Source of the DNA: Dryococelus australis
Lineage: Eukaryota; Arthropoda; Insecta; Phasmatodea; Phasmatidae
Assembly: GCA_029891345.1 (NCBI GenBank)
Contig: CM057006.1
Span: 44,812,556-44,876,555, forward strand
Direction of reading: 5' to 3'
Length of the DNA stretch: 64,000 nucleotides
Within the stretch, counting starts at the first letter, position 1. Every line of letters starts with the position of its first letter. The notes under the pieces were generated by a model. The model did not search any database, was not told where the DNA came from, and worked only from the letters and a program-made list of their open reading frames with translations. Both the position numbers and the translations under genes were made by a program. Positions 34,743 through 46,769 of this stretch are shown here, in pieces.

Positions 34743-35706
34743 ATAAAAAAGTTGACCGAACCTCTGAAATGATGGCCTTTAACTTTTCTCTCCGTTTATT
34801 TCTCTTCGTTGACGGCAATAACACGACCTTGGAGAAGATCAGCTTGACATTATTTTTAGTTTGCAAGGTAAGTAACGTAATTTACCTCACCCAACATCCA
34901 TTATATTCCTTTGTGTTTCTTCACCTGGACTTTCCATTCAGCTGTAGTTTTCAGGCGTCAAGTCGTGTTTTCATCAGCATATACTTCCTTATTTTCTGAT
35001 AGTCTATTGGGACGTGGTTCCTATAACGCCCTGAGCATCAAAATGATCGAAATTCGATGTAGGCAATCTGAGTACTCGCGTTCGCTTTCGTAACTCCACA
35101 CACAACACTTTTAAGTGTACGCATTCGAGAAGACCTGGGTTTGATTTCTTGGTGCGGTTCATGGTTCATTACTGCAGACCACGGCCTCTCCATTCTCCGT
35201 TCCTACTTCCCTGTGTAACCTGCTCCGTCTCTGATCACCTCGCTGTCGACGAGACGTTAAACAGTGATGGGATAATCACTTGTAAAATAATCTATTTGGA
35301 GTACTCACAAATGGCGTTTATAATGTGCGTGGAAGTGTTGAAAGCACTCAACTGCCCTCGTGTGAAATGCGCGTGTTCTTTTCTTAGAGCAGCACACTGG
35401 GCGCTCGTTTAATAGCTTCGCAGAAAAACGTGAATTTTCTAACGCTCTGTAACGCAGTTCTGGCACCAGGTAGGCGGGTACACTACGAAAAAAAATTTCT
35501 GCTTTGAGCGTTGTGCTTAGCGAAAATGTTCGTACGCACGAACAAATTCCCGTCCATCTGCACGTTCGGACAAACGCAAAAATTTTCGTCTCTTTCAACG
35601 CACGCATTCCGATCACTGTTTTTTTTCTTCTCCTCTAACGTCAAAGGAATTTGCACAGCTTCGTATTTCAGCGTGAACGCTTGCTAAATTTCGACGTCAA
35701 TGGATA
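34743..35706. other. unannotated DNA with a diverged SINE trace
   Basis: At 35121-35265 there are SINE-like marks: TGGGTTTGATTTCTTGGTGC (B-box-like), ACGGCCTCTCCATTCTCCGT, ACCTCGCTGTCGACGAGACG. They are too diverged to be sure. The rest shows no recognised gene. Confidence 0.4.
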
Positions 35707-35941
35707 AGGCTATTCACGGTAAAGTGAGCACTTTTTAAGGCCCTACTAAATTTTTCCTTTTGGCCAATTTTTATTATTCCTCCACTTTTATATGTCAACA
35801 TTACCATGCGACTAATAAATACAGTGTATGCATTCACCATTCTCAAAATTTTATGTCTGAGTCTGCAATAAAACACATTTATCAGTGGTTAATGCCTACT
35901 GGGTGGGCATCGAAAAGGGCTCACTTTACCGTGAATAGCCT
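35707..35941 (+). mobile_element. family B MITE, complete
   Basis: Left end AGGCTATTCACGGTAAAGTG, right end GGGCTCACTTTACCGTGAAT then AGCCT, with TA on both flanks. Interior B marks: TTATTATTCCTCCAC, CATGCGACTAATAAATACAG, TATGCATTCACCATTC. Its right end encodes SKRAHFTVNSL in frame. Confidence 0.92.
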
Positions 35942-36655
35942 ATAATGACATGCAAGTTTATTTTCTCGTGCCAGGGCGTAGAACTTATGGTGCGTCAACT
36001 ACATGTCTGAATTAGCAGCATAGAAGAAATGTACAGCGTTTATTATTTTAAGCCTTTTGATTTAAAAAAAAGTAAACAAGAGACAGACGTTATTGATTTA
36101 AAAAAAAGTAAACAAGAGACAGACGTTAATGGAAAAACGTTCATTTCAGATCAGAAAAAAAATGGTCGCAATAATATATTCAATATGTTATCGATGGATG
36201 AAAGTACTAGTCAATTCAACAATTGTATGCGCATGTCTGTAGAGATTTCAAAATGAGTATAAACTTAACAGAACAACATCTCCTCCTTCCCCAAAAAATA
36301 AAACATACACCAAATTCAAAGAACGTATAAGTATGAATGAAAAATCAATTGTAACTTTGCGTTTCCTAGCTACTGAAGATTCGCACATAAGTCTTCAGTA
36401 CCTCTCCAAAATTTCTAAACATAGCATATCGTTGATAATATCATAAGTGCGCACAACTCTATAATCGAAACGCTACAATTTGAAAAGGAGCCAACAAATG
36501 CCGCGCACGATTTGAACCCACTACACAAATATTTACGACGATATAATTTGACATTTGCCGCGAAAATATGTGCTCTGAATACCGCGTTCAACGCACAACC
36601 ATGCTCGACAAGGGAGGTTTGCACCTATGACAGTTCGTTTTATAGGCAGGTCCTA
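35942..36655. other. unannotated DNA
   Basis: Contains the 36-bp tandem duplication listed separately. The frame at 36029-36256 runs through that duplication and has no other support. Confidence 0.4.
36059..36130. repeat. perfect-type tandem duplication, 36-bp unit x2
   Basis: GATTTAAAAAAAAGTAAACA plus AGAGACAGACGTTA- at 36059-36094 is repeated at 36095-36130 with a difference only at the end. Being a multiple of three it keeps the surrounding 75-codon frame open. Confidence 0.95.
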
Positions 36656-37224
36656 CATTATCTACCAAAATGTAATTGGGCACCAGTCCACAATGTTTGC
36701 TCGGTGGTTGTCACCCCGTTAGAATCTCGTAGGGCCACCTCTTGCGGCTATAACAGCAGCCACCCTGTCTGGCATGCTCTCTACGAGAGTGTGCAGGACA
36801 TCCACGGGGATTTGTCGCCATTCCTCTTGCAACCATTCCATGAGTTGAGCAATGGATTTTGGCCGCGCCTGACGAGCCCTCACCCGGCGATCCAATTCGT
36901 CCCAAAGATGTTCTATAGGGTTGAGGTTGGGACTCTGGGCGGGCCAGTCCAATTGGCGAACATTATTGTCGGCGTACCACTGCGTAGTAGCCCTTGAAAC
37001 ATGGCACCTGGCATTGTCATCCTGGAAGTAACACGGGTCCATTCCGTAAAAACGCCACAATGTTGGGAGCATTTCATCATTCAGAATATTACAATAGGCC
37101 TCTGTGTTCATGCTACCACGGACAAACACCAGCGGTCCTACGCCGAAGGCCGTGAAACACAAGTCAACTAACGTACTGAATTACCTACCTTCACGGGTGC
37201 CCAATTACTTTTTGGTAGACAGTG
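36656..37224 (-). mobile_element. Tc1-like transposon, internally deleted, TA-flanked
   Basis: Both ends read inward from a TA dinucleotide (36654-36655 and 37225-37226). The ends are inverse copies: TCTACCAAAATGTAATTGGG on the left, and CCCAATTACTTTTTGGTAGA on the right. At 569 bp it is far shorter than the ~1.6 kb norm: the transposase N-terminus and first catalytic region are gone. Confidence 0.88.
36719..37162 (-). pseudogene. Tc1 transposase, C-terminal catalytic part (147 codons, no stops)
   Basis: The frame has the Tc1 pattern: GPLVFVRGSMNTEAYCNIL, then YFQDDNARCHVSRAT with the second catalytic Asp, then LDWPAQSPNLNPIEHLWDEL with the final Glu, spaced as in DD34E Tc1 enzymes. The C-terminal tail ends in VAAVIAARGGPTRF. 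The DNA-binding HTH region and first Asp are absent because of the internal deletion, so it is inactive as an enzyme. The lack of stops suggests a fairly young insertion. Confidence 0.9.
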
Positions 37225-38918
37225 TACATTGCCACTCCTAGGGAGCCAACCAGATTACTCTGAATAATTATCTAGCACCAATAGTCAGCTTGTGACAACT
37301 GGGAGCTTATTTATTTATGGAAAAGGCGTACAATAGCATGCACGTATTTCGACTGCTGAAGAATTTTTAACGGATACAACGATTTAGATAAATGCAGTAC
37401 ACGTCTTTCTCGCCATTTGCGGACGTGTCACAAAGCTTCCTTTTCAATACACTCACTAATTCAATTAAAAAAATATTTTCCGTAAATGTGTTTTTTTTTT
37501 AAATTGCATTAGAGCCCACTGAGATGTTACTGAGCACAAAAAAATCCTTCCAAATTCTGTATTACAAATATGCTGCCAAAAACAGCAAATTATCTGGCCA
37601 AAATTTGCTGGTTTGATAACTGGAAAATTTTTGCAAGTATTGAAAAAAGATAAATACGTGAACTAAAGTCAATAATTTCCGTTTCACATTTGCTTGTATG
37701 GGATATAATTTCTGACATACAAGTTTTCGTGACTATCAAAAGAGCTAATTTACATTCGAATAAAAGATATATACTACAGAGAAAACGCACGGCGTGGTGC
37801 TGCACTCTGACGGGAGGTGGAGAAAGCTCTGGTGGCCAGCGGGAGAAACAAAGTTGGTGGTGTGCTCTGGGGGCCACCGGGAGAAATGAAGTTGCTGGCG
37901 CCCCTGGCGGGCGTTGGGGGAAACGTCGATGGCGGCGGCGGGTGTTAGACGTTGATTGACATGTACATGATTGTGTGAGATATTAGCATATTCACAATTA
38001 ACATTGACATCATTAGCATAGGTGAATTAGCATTGGCGAATTTGCATTGACGAATTCGTGACGTCATCCAAGATGGCAGCCGCGTGCCCGCAGCCAGCAG
38101 CCTGTGCCAGAAAGCATCGTTTCATTCTACTCGTACAAAGGAGAACAAAAATGTCACAAATTAGGTCATACGAGATGATATGGAACCTTGTGTCTGCAAG
38201 TTTGTGAGTTCGAATCACATGTAAGACGTATATGCGCACATCATTTTCAGTTATAAGCTTATGCCAAGTCCCGTGTGTAATACGTCTCCTTTGCAAACAG
38301 AAAACATTAATTTTGAGCATATGTGTGTGTATGTGTGTTTGTAGGGGCAGAGCGATATGTATAACAAAGGTATAAATCATTAGGCCAATTGCTGAGTCTA
38401 ACATTTAACTTTTAAGATTAGGTCTGATACTATAGATTGCAACTCTTAATTACGATTGTATGGCGTAGTTTCCAGTTATTTAGAGAAATTCACATCTTCG
38501 CGGACATGTTGGTGAAAAAAAAAGAACTTTTCAAAGAAATACGTATTCATTTCATCTTAATATTTTGCGGTTAAGTAAAATAAAAGTAAGTTTAGAGCAG
38601 CTCAATTCTTTTTTCATAGCTTATTTTTGCATTGTTCACCACTGTTAATGGTTTCGAGTTTTAAAGTTTACTTACCATAAAATTTGTCTGAAATACACTT
38701 CTTGTAACCTTAATTAAGAGGTCTTGAACCATTTTACTACAGTTGTTAAGGTCGTTGCCTACCTAGGTCATCAAACGCTAAGCAAATATATAAAAGAAAA
38801 AAATGTATTCTAAAACTGGTCATTATATTTATGTTGTGCCTGCTTACGAAAAACAACATTTAAGAAGATTCTCTCGTTCGAAGACTATTGCATGGATTCC
38901 ATTTTATATTTCCATCTC

Positions 38919-38920
<2 letters not shown>
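37225..38920. other. unannotated DNA with a GC-rich patch and ATTAGCAT repeats
   Basis: 37795-37955 is G-rich with GGCCAGCGGGAGAAA- and GGCCACCGGGAGAAA-type near-repeats. 37980-38060 holds degenerate repeats of ATTAGCAT, GGTGAATT and GGCGAATT, followed by CGTGACGTCATCCAAGATGG. No gene is recognised. Confidence 0.5.
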
Positions 38921-38921
<1 letters not shown>

Positions 38922-39015
<94 letters not shown>

Positions 39016-39037
39016 CACACACGCACACACATATATA
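38922..39037. repeat. (AT)n microsatellite with (AC)n edge
   Basis: About 90 bp of pure AT repeat, then ACATACACACACGCACACAC. The long Ile-Tyr frames here are artefacts of the repeat. Confidence 0.98.
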
Positions 39038-39487
39038 ATGGAAACGGTTAAACCAGATTCTTTATACAATTATTGTTTGGTTTGAAACATTCCTGTACGT
39101 GATGTTTAGATTAGCATAGGGAGGTGCAGCACACATTGATTCTAATCATCACGCCATAAAATGACAGGGTTAGCATTGAAACACTCGTAGAGGCGAATTA
39201 CCTACAAAAATTTTGCACGTCATTTGCTTTGCGCGTAGAGGCGATAATGCAGTGAGATCAACTGGCTTGGATTTCCCTCAGTTCTCTCAGGCTTCTAGTT
39301 TTCGGACACGATGAACACGGTAGATGGCACCTTTAAAACTGGCCATTCAGGTGAGTATGTAAGCTACGTGATTTTAGTACTTATATAATTTGCATTATTT
39401 GTGCGCAAATTCTGCTATGCCGAAATTCATTTTATCTGTACATATTTTAAGTTGTTTTATGTGTAGTGATACCAGTAAAATGTCTCC
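39038..39487. other. unannotated DNA
   Basis: Contains TTGCGCGTAGAGGCGAT near 39229, similar to GCGCGTAGGAGCGAT near 1706 and, inverted, ATCGCCCCTACGCGCAA near 2428-2444: probably a scrap of an unclassified dispersed repeat. Confidence 0.4.
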
Positions 39488-39887
39488 TATAGTATATTCG
39501 CAGTTTCTTGACACTTTTTAAATCAAACCTTTGAAAAAACACACCATGTACAACATGTTTGATTGCTTCGGAAATGTGTCGTGAAATCACAGGCGTTTTT
39601 CCACTTGTGTTAACGTAAGAGTACCTATTTTTTGTTAAACTGAACTTTTTCTTATATTTTATTTATAAATTATAATACGTCATTTATAACTAATATTAAT
39701 AAAGACATGGTGAAAAAAAAGTGATGGTAATAGTAAAAAATAGTTCTTATGCAAATCATCATTATACTGAGTGCGCAAGAATGCGGTGCGTTGGCCATGG
39801 TGCAATTTTTTAAAGCTTTGTTTGAATGAAGCGAAGGGATATCCTGGAAGTAGAACTTTACCGGGAAGTAACTGTGAATGGACTATA
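39488..39887 (-). mobile_element. family E MITE, complete, inverted
   Basis: The left end is TATAGTATATTCGCAGTTTC, with TTGACACTTTTTAAATCAAA and CCTTTGAAAAAACAC. The right end is CGGGAAGTAACTGTGAATGG, then ACTATA. The interior holds GTTCTTATGCAAATCATC, GAGTGCGCAAGAATGCGGTG and GGATATCCTGGAAGTAGAAC, matching the other E copies inversely. Confidence 0.85.
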
Positions 39888-42583
39888 TTTCGTGGTCGAT
39901 CAGTGTTTATTTTAACCATCGAAAAATTTAAGACATGCATTTAATTTCTTAATTTTACTTAAGTTCACCTTAGTGAAAACAGAGCTAGGTAACTGCACTC
40001 TTTCCCTGTAGTGATGTGCAACGAGTATCTATTGTCTCTCAGCAGTGCATCTCATTGGTAAGTTACCTGCTTAAGTCGCAGTTGAAGGGTCACTGGAAGG
40101 GCATGTCGAGCCGACTGAGTATTTGTCTTACTGTTTATCCGCTGATTTAAAGAGCCTTGCGTAATGTCCTGGCTGTCAGACGCTCATCAGCATATGTACG
40201 AGGTGTCATAATGTGGGCAGTGGCCTCAACCAAATGGACGAGATACATGAGAACGCTGCGTGGAAATTCGCTAAAAGAAAGTGTTAACTTGTTTGTAATA
40301 CGGTGGTGATTTTTTATTTATGTAATACTATGTAAAACGTGAATAATAAGGAATAGGCACCGAAATTAAGATGGTACCAGCACGAAAATCCTTACCATAA
40401 GTTTAGTAAACAAGTGCTTTTGAGACGTTCTTATACTTCCTCTAACCATTTTGTAATGTTTTTTGATTAAAAACAAACTGGCAAAAGTATTTTATTAATA
40501 TAATAGTGCTTGTCAGCTAAAAATCAAGATACAAACAAACGCGTTCATCACTGTTGATCATGTGACTTTGACAGTTGTGTTCCTTTGGGGTACATGCGCA
40601 GAAGACGAAAAGGCGGTCTACCTCAACTTTAGTCTATGAAACCAACATAGGGGATATGAAGACGAAACTTTCTTTCCTCTATGGAAAACTTATTTAACAC
40701 TGTCTAAAACTTAAACAACGGAAACTTATTCCCAATACGTCAAATGTTTCAGAAGTGGAAAATATTTACTCACAAATTGCAATAATAAATAGCTTTTGAA
40801 ATATTTCAAGAAATACAATAATAGCAACATCTCTTGCCACTAGATTATTTTTTCGCACACACGCCTACGCTATTTGTATAGAGCTGTCCGTTATTTGTAT
40901 CTAGTGTATTTGATAATATTAAAAAATATGCGAACGTAAATTTCCACTCTCGTGCGAAGAACAGAGTTCATTTCTTACGTAGATTCTAACACAATACGAA
41001 TCTGGAAATTTTACACAAATATGTATTTTTTGATGAAAAGTGCGATTGTCCCATGTATTCACATGAAAACCAGAAAATCCAAGGCCCACTCAATTAATGT
41101 TTTTTTTTTGACGGGCTGTGTTAGCAAAAAAATTATAGTTGTGTCATGGTTTTAAACAACAAATTTTTATAGACTGCTGTTTTTATATAATTGTTTGAAA
41201 AGGGGTTATTTGTAATGCAAAACGATTTCGTAATTTCCATGTTCTTAAAGCAGTCTCTGAAAACAGTAAAAGAGAAAGTATAGTAGGTTTATTCGCGTGG
41301 TATGCTTTTATTACTATCTGAGAGCAACTGATATTTTTCACGAGCAGCAAAATAGCAAAAACAGCAGTTACTCTCGACACGACGATACGAACGATGAACA
41401 GCTGAACACTTGCACGTCGGAAATAAATAAATAAAATTTTATTTAAAAAATGTCGATAATCATTATTGCCCCGGTGTAATTTACGAGTGTTGAAAATTCT
41501 AGCTACTCAAGATAACTTACTTTCGAAGGTAAATGTGTCTTAATTATTTTCATTATTAAGTAGGCCTACATTAATCGCTGTGCACTTCTTATGGGATACC
41601 CAAACATCTTATCTTCATCAATGCGCGTCAAAGCAAAGTACTTTTCACAATCGCCACTCTCAAGACTCTCCGACGTTTGTACTTTTATTTTGGCGGCAAT
41701 TTTTTTCACCCTGCTCGTTTTGCTATTGCTGCTGTACCTCGGCGAGCAAGAGCAGAAACAGCTGATTTTCATAACACAAATATCTATTGCTTCCGTCACC
41801 CGAACAGCGTACAATTTATTTATTTATTTCCTATGGATCCCAATGAGCTTGGGCTCACTGTTTGGGACAGTTACAGTTTAATTTGTACATGGCAGACAAC
41901 ATACAGTATCATTTTTAACTAATAAAGAAAGTGCTTCTGGTAACACGAACGGCAAAAAGCAGAAACAGCACTAAACTAACATAATAGCAAACCACGCGAA
42001 CATACCTAGTATATAGCAGATTCAATTGTTTATAGTAACGCGAATATTTCACTGAATTCATCCTTTCCTTTATCATACTCCATGGACAACCTCATCATTC
42101 CTAACTGTTTATATGGTCGAACATTAATTTTTTTAAGTATTTAGTAATTGCAACACCTTGAAAGAAATTTATAAAGAAATATTTAAAGGGATTAATTAGG
42201 AACGCTAAAAGGACTCAATTTAAGTTACAACAGGTGAGTACTTTTCATCTTGAACCTATTTAAATTATCTGCCAAAATTTAGCATATATTCATCGATTTT
42301 AGCTCGAAGGTAGTATATAACTTTTATATTAAATTATTAATATCATATTTAAATATAAATCAACTAAGGTTTTGCAAAAACTAAATGTTAAATATTAAAT
42401 CTCATATCAGCTAATTCAAAAGCAGCGGTGTGTAAGTATAGTATTTGTTGAGTGAATTATTCAACATTACTTGTTTTGTTTAGAAAAATATATTTTACCA
42501 TTAATTTACAATGGGGTGCCATTATATATGATTATAGTAATTATGAAAAACAGTAGAGGTCACCCCCTGAACAATATCTGGCC
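39888..42583. other. unannotated intergenic DNA
   Basis: About 2.7 kb of AT-rich DNA. Overlapping frames on both strands at 41566-41922 have no motifs I recognise. No SINE, MITE end or transposase block is visible. Confidence 0.4.
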
Positions 42584-44250
42584 ACAATTTTTATAGAGAC
42601 ATTATGCTTTGGCTTGTACGAATAATATTTAAACTTACGTACAACCATTTACATGCCATTGTAATACTTACTAAAACTATCAACAGCGACCAATATAGAT
42701 GTAAAACTGGCTTCAGTTAATGGAAAAGGGCCAAACACATTTAAATGGCTATAAACACTCCCACGGAAATTTTGCGACAGATGCACTGTAAGGACTTAAT
42801 ATCTTTGCATTTCTAGGTTTCGCCTTCTGGCAATCTTCACATTTCTTAGCAAGGGATTTGACCTCCTCAGCTAGACTAGGCCAATAAGACATTGCTTTTG
42901 TCCTAGATACAGTTTTATTCCTATCTGAAATGACCCCCAAAATAGGTGTTTTGATAGTACTAAAAAATGGGTACTCTCAAGACCTGAGGAAAAAATATAC
43001 TAGCGGTATGAGATTTAGGATCCACATACCCTGTCAACCCTTTTCGCATCTCATAATGGCCTGCTTTAGCGACATATACTTCTTTTATAGCTCTATATTC
43101 CGGATCTGTTCCCATTACATAAGCCTGCAAAACTTTAATCTGGTCTGTGGGACCTGCTTCCTTTTTTTACCATCACTTTCGGAGAATTATCTCATGAAAC
43201 TCATCTTCATCAAACATGCGGGACAAACAATCCGCAACCCCGTTGTCAATTCCCTTCATCAGCTTTACTGAAAAATTAAATCTGGTAAGACGCTCAACAC
43301 CCTAGCTAGTTGCTCAGCTGGTTTGTTTGTAGTAGACAAAAACAATGCTTGGTTATCAGTATGCAATTTGAATTCCCCTGCTTCCAAATAGTAAATTTCT
43401 CCATGCCAAATATTGCCGCTAGAAATTATTTCTCATACACCGATGCTTGGCTGGTATGAGAAACCAACTAGCATAAGCTACGGGAACAAGGTTTTTACTT
43501 TCGGTTTGACAAAGTAAGCGCCTTCGAACTAGCGTCTATCTGTAAAGTAAATGGTTTATCAAAATGAGGCAAATGAAGCACAGGTGGAGAAGCTAATTTT
43601 TCCTTTAACTGACTAAATGAATTTTACTGCTCTATTCGCCAAATAAATTCCACCCCTTTTCTTTCAAAAGCCATTGAGAGGTTCTGAGATTTTTGAAACT
43701 CTGGAATGAATTTGGCATAAGACCCTACCGTCCTAAGGAAACGCCGCACTCCTTTTAAATTCTAATGTGCTGGAAAATTAACAATGGCCCGTCTCTTCTC
43801 CGGATCCATCAGTAACTAACCATCTGTGATCACAAATCCCAGGTATTTAACATATGTTTTTGTCCATAGGACCTTTTTAGGATTTACAGTTAACCCAGCT
43901 TCCCGCAAAGCTGTTGAAAGAAGACGCGAATGTTTCATATGTTCTTCAAAACTTTCACTATAAACACAAACATCATCGATGTATGTGAATAAGAACTCAT
44001 ATTGATACTTCCTCAATACTTTAAACAAAACCTTGGTCATGGCTTGCGACCACAATTTACCCCATGGGTAGCCTTCTCCACTGAATTTGAACAATGAAGC
44101 CATGGCATCTTTGTTTCTCAAAAATAACCAGAAAACCCTAGTAACATAATGTCCGGAAAAGCAATCTTTGACGTTGAAATTTGGTGCAGCAAAGCCGGGA
44201 GTTGGAAATAATACATCCAAATTAATGTTGTTACACTTTCTAAACAAATG
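42584..44250 (-). pseudogene. Ty3/gypsy retrotransposon pol remnant (RT, RNase H, integrase)
   Basis: Read on the minus strand. 44247-43816: reverse transcriptase with GYPWGKLWSQAMTKVL and the catalytic FTYIDDVCVYSESFEEHMKH, then LREAGLTVNPKK and VKYLGFVITDG. 43800-43640: the RT thumb/connection (RRAIVNFPAH, GVRRFLRTVGSYAKFIPEF). 43640-43200: RNase H, with HFDKPFTLQIDASSKA, later a frame holding TDNQALF, and GIDNGVADCLSRM. 42940-42749: integrase zinc-binding part with SYWPSLAEEVKSLAKK and CEDCQK; the His pair is not seen. About 42750-42640: start of the integrase core with FGPFPLTEASFTSILVAVDS. Stops break every domain. No gag, protease or LTRs were found. Confidence 0.88.
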
Positions 44251-44366
44251 TATGGTTATTCATTACAGAAAGGAAAGTAGTGTAGTACAATCTGCACAAC
44301 GATACGCTACAATAAAGTAGTACCTCATGTCCCCTTGAACTGAACTTCAATGTCACTTTTGTGGTA

Positions 44367-44655
44367 CTGCTGAGGAGGTCAAATACCTTGCTAAGAAATC
44401 TGAAGATTGCCAGAAGGCGAAACCTAGAAATGCAAAGCTATTAAGTCCTTACAGTGCATCTGTCGCGAAATTTCCAGGGGAGTGTTTATAGCCATTTAAA
44501 TGTGTTTGGCCCTTTTCCATGAACTAAAGCCAGGTTTTACATCTATATTGGTCGCTGTTGATAGTTTTAGTAAGAATTACAATGGCATGTAAATGGTTGT
44601 ACGTAAGTTTAAATATTATTCGTACAAGTCAAAGCATAATGTCTCTATAAAATTG
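44367..44655 (+). repeat. inverted duplicate of the gypsy integrase segment
   Basis: This ~289-bp piece is the inverse of 42584-42872 with few differences: GAGGAGGTCAAAT, AAGATTGCCAGAAGGCGAAA, TTAAATGTGTTTGGCCCTTT and TACATCTATATTGGTCGCTG all occur on the plus strand here and on the minus strand there. Together they form arms about 1.5 kb apart around RT and RNase H. Confidence 0.9.
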
Positions 44656-45440
44656 CTCCAATATCAGATTCACACAAACATAAAGAAATAATTGAAACAT
44701 GTCGCTAATACATATTTATACTAATTTTCCCATTGTCAGAATAGAATGCATAGATATTAAACACAAAAGAAGACTTGTTTCTGAAATGAGTGATTAACAT
44801 TCACGTTTTAGGTTAGGAAACTTATAAATTAATCGAATAGCCTAATAACTAGCAAATGACACACACATTCATAGCTCACCACATAATCGAACACTCGTGG
44901 CTACAGTGGTGCCTTAAACGACTGCCTATATCAATAAATACAGAATTGTATAATATCTGTATGTATGTGCAAAAAAAATTATTATGTAGTTTTGCAGCTT
45001 TCATTTTCACTACTGAGGTACTAACATCTTAATGTGGCATCATTCACAAAGGTGAGATTGAAAATACTTAATTAAATATCTGAACAGTTTCTTATGAATA
45101 TAAATGCTTGTGTCAGAAATGCAGTTTCAGTAGGTCTGTAAAATCAGTGTTTATGCAAACAAGCATATCTCAGTAAATAAACGATCTGGGAATACGATTA
45201 TTTTTCACCAGGAAACGTAAAAATATGTTGAATGCAGCCACATTTTCTTTACTTTTATCCTATTAAATTGACATCGGCTGTGTCTCTTCTCTCTTTCGAG
45301 CCCATGTCGGCACTCTTTCCGCGCAGCAGCGCTGTGCACTCCACCATATACCAAGGCATCGGTACCACCAACAGTGCGTCAATGCACCATGAATGCTGAC
45401 CAGGTCTTTGCAGCGTCCCTGCGCACTCTACTAGCATTTG
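44656..45440. other. unannotated AT-rich DNA
   Basis: No feature recognised. GC-richer from 45290 to 45430. Confidence 0.4.
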
Positions 45441-46138
45441 AAGCCCCTGCCACACTGTCAAATTTTTCCGTCAAACTGCTCCCAATAAGTTTGGTCAAAC
45501 AAAGTTGGACAGTCGTGACGCCGTCGTAATTTCATAAACGGCGCCACATTTGCCTGAGAAAGTTGGATGGCTTCACTTTCCATCAAAACATTTGAAGATT
45601 AGACCGGTTCTAAAATTTACTTGATGTTTGACGGTCTCAGCCAATCAGAATCGTGCACGACAAAAATTGACGTCAAGAAACTTTAAAATAACGAATAATT
45701 GCTCGAAACGAAGTAGGTTATGAAGATAATTAATTTATGTAGAAGTTGCCTCGGCAGTAATGCCATTTTAAGTAAATATTGCATATAATATTACGAATTC
45801 AGAGACATTAAATTTCATTGTTCAAGAAACATCTCTAATAAATAAAATTCGAATGTGGTAGAGAAACGAAAATAAATTACAACATTTCTTACATTTCTTC
45901 CTGTAATGGACTGCCATGGAAAAACAAAAGCGATATCTCACATTGAAAGTAATTTTTAAATAATAATTCAAATGAGATTCTCCCAGTAAAAAATTTGATA
46001 GTGTGACACATTTTCAAACACATTCAAGATTATTTGGTAGAATTTGTTTGAAGGAAAAATTTGATGGCCGTAGTTTGTCTTCATATTTTAATTGACAATA
46101 TAGTTGAAGGTGAAAATTTGACAGTGTGACAGGGGCTT
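45441..46138. mobile_element. MITE with ~26-bp inverted ends (CCCCTG type)
   Basis: Left end AAGCCCCTGCCACACTGTCA then AATTTT. Right end, inverse, AAATTTGACAGTGTGACAGG then GGCTT. Only one or two differences occur over about 26 bases. A second, subterminal pairing (CCGTCAAACT and TTTGTTTGAAGG) may extend it. The 698-bp interior has no coding capacity. The target duplication is unclear (flanks TTG and AAG, or TGA and TAA), so the superfamily is not settled. Confidence 0.75.
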
Positions 46139-46705
46139 AAGCCTTATTCATGCCGACCCCAAAATCAGAGTAGTGACATGTGTGATTACAAGTGGCGACC
46201 CCGTGCATTCAGTATAGCGAGCTGGTTTAGCGTTTGCATTAAAATCAGTGTGTAACATAATGATCAGGCATATTTAGGAAACGATAGGGCAGGTTTCCCC
46301 GTGCTGTGGGGGAAGTGTTGTCACACGCGCATGTGGCCATCTTTTACCAATTAAAATTACCTTTAACGAAATGAAAAGTAATATTCATAACCTAACCTAA
46401 CCTAACCTAAATCTGCATAATCGTTGTGTATTTTATAATGCATTCTGCCATAAGTTTGTAAAATAATGATGTTTGAATTTTGAAAATCGGTCCATTAGTT
46501 TACCTATCAAGAGCCTTGTAAAGAGGGGATGTAATCAGGTACCAATTGTAATTTTAAACAAGATAATTGTTTATCACATAAAGATTAGTTAGTTAGTTGT
46601 TTTGAGTAGATGGATTAGGGGAGCAACCTCGACAACCTTTCAACATAAAATTTTTCTATCATACCATAAGCGTACATGACATCACAGAGCAAGTAGCCGT
46701 TAAGA
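46139..46705. other. unannotated DNA containing an interstitial telomere repeat
   Basis: Apart from the (CCTAA)4 listed next, nothing is recognised. Confidence 0.4.
46391..46410. repeat. interstitial TTAGG telomere-type repeat, 4 units
   Basis: CCTAACCTAACCTAACCTAA is exactly four units of CCTAA, the complement of the arthropod telomere repeat TTAGG. It is too short to be an active telomere and sits in ordinary DNA. It could be chance or a break-repair scar. Confidence 0.75.
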
Positions 46706-46769
46706 GTGTTATTGCAATGTAAAACATGAGCACTATAGTGTTATTGCAATGTAAAACATGAGCACTATA
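46706..46769. repeat. tandem duplication, 32-bp unit x2
   Basis: GTGTTATTGCAATGTAAAAC followed by ATGAGCACTATA occurs at 46706-46737 and identically at 46738-46769. Confidence 0.97.

Noticed and set aside
36512-36997. 161-codon plus frame
   Set aside because: It is antisense to the Tc1 transposase and the element end; the minus frame explains the sequence.
38803-39085. Ile-Tyr repeat frames
   Set aside because: They are translations of an (AT)n microsatellite. The same applies at 55109-55488.
42584-44655. Inverted arms as LTRs
   Set aside because: LTRs are direct repeats; these are inverted and consist of integrase coding sequence.
46391-46410. chromosome end
   Set aside because: Only four units in the middle of ordinary DNA.
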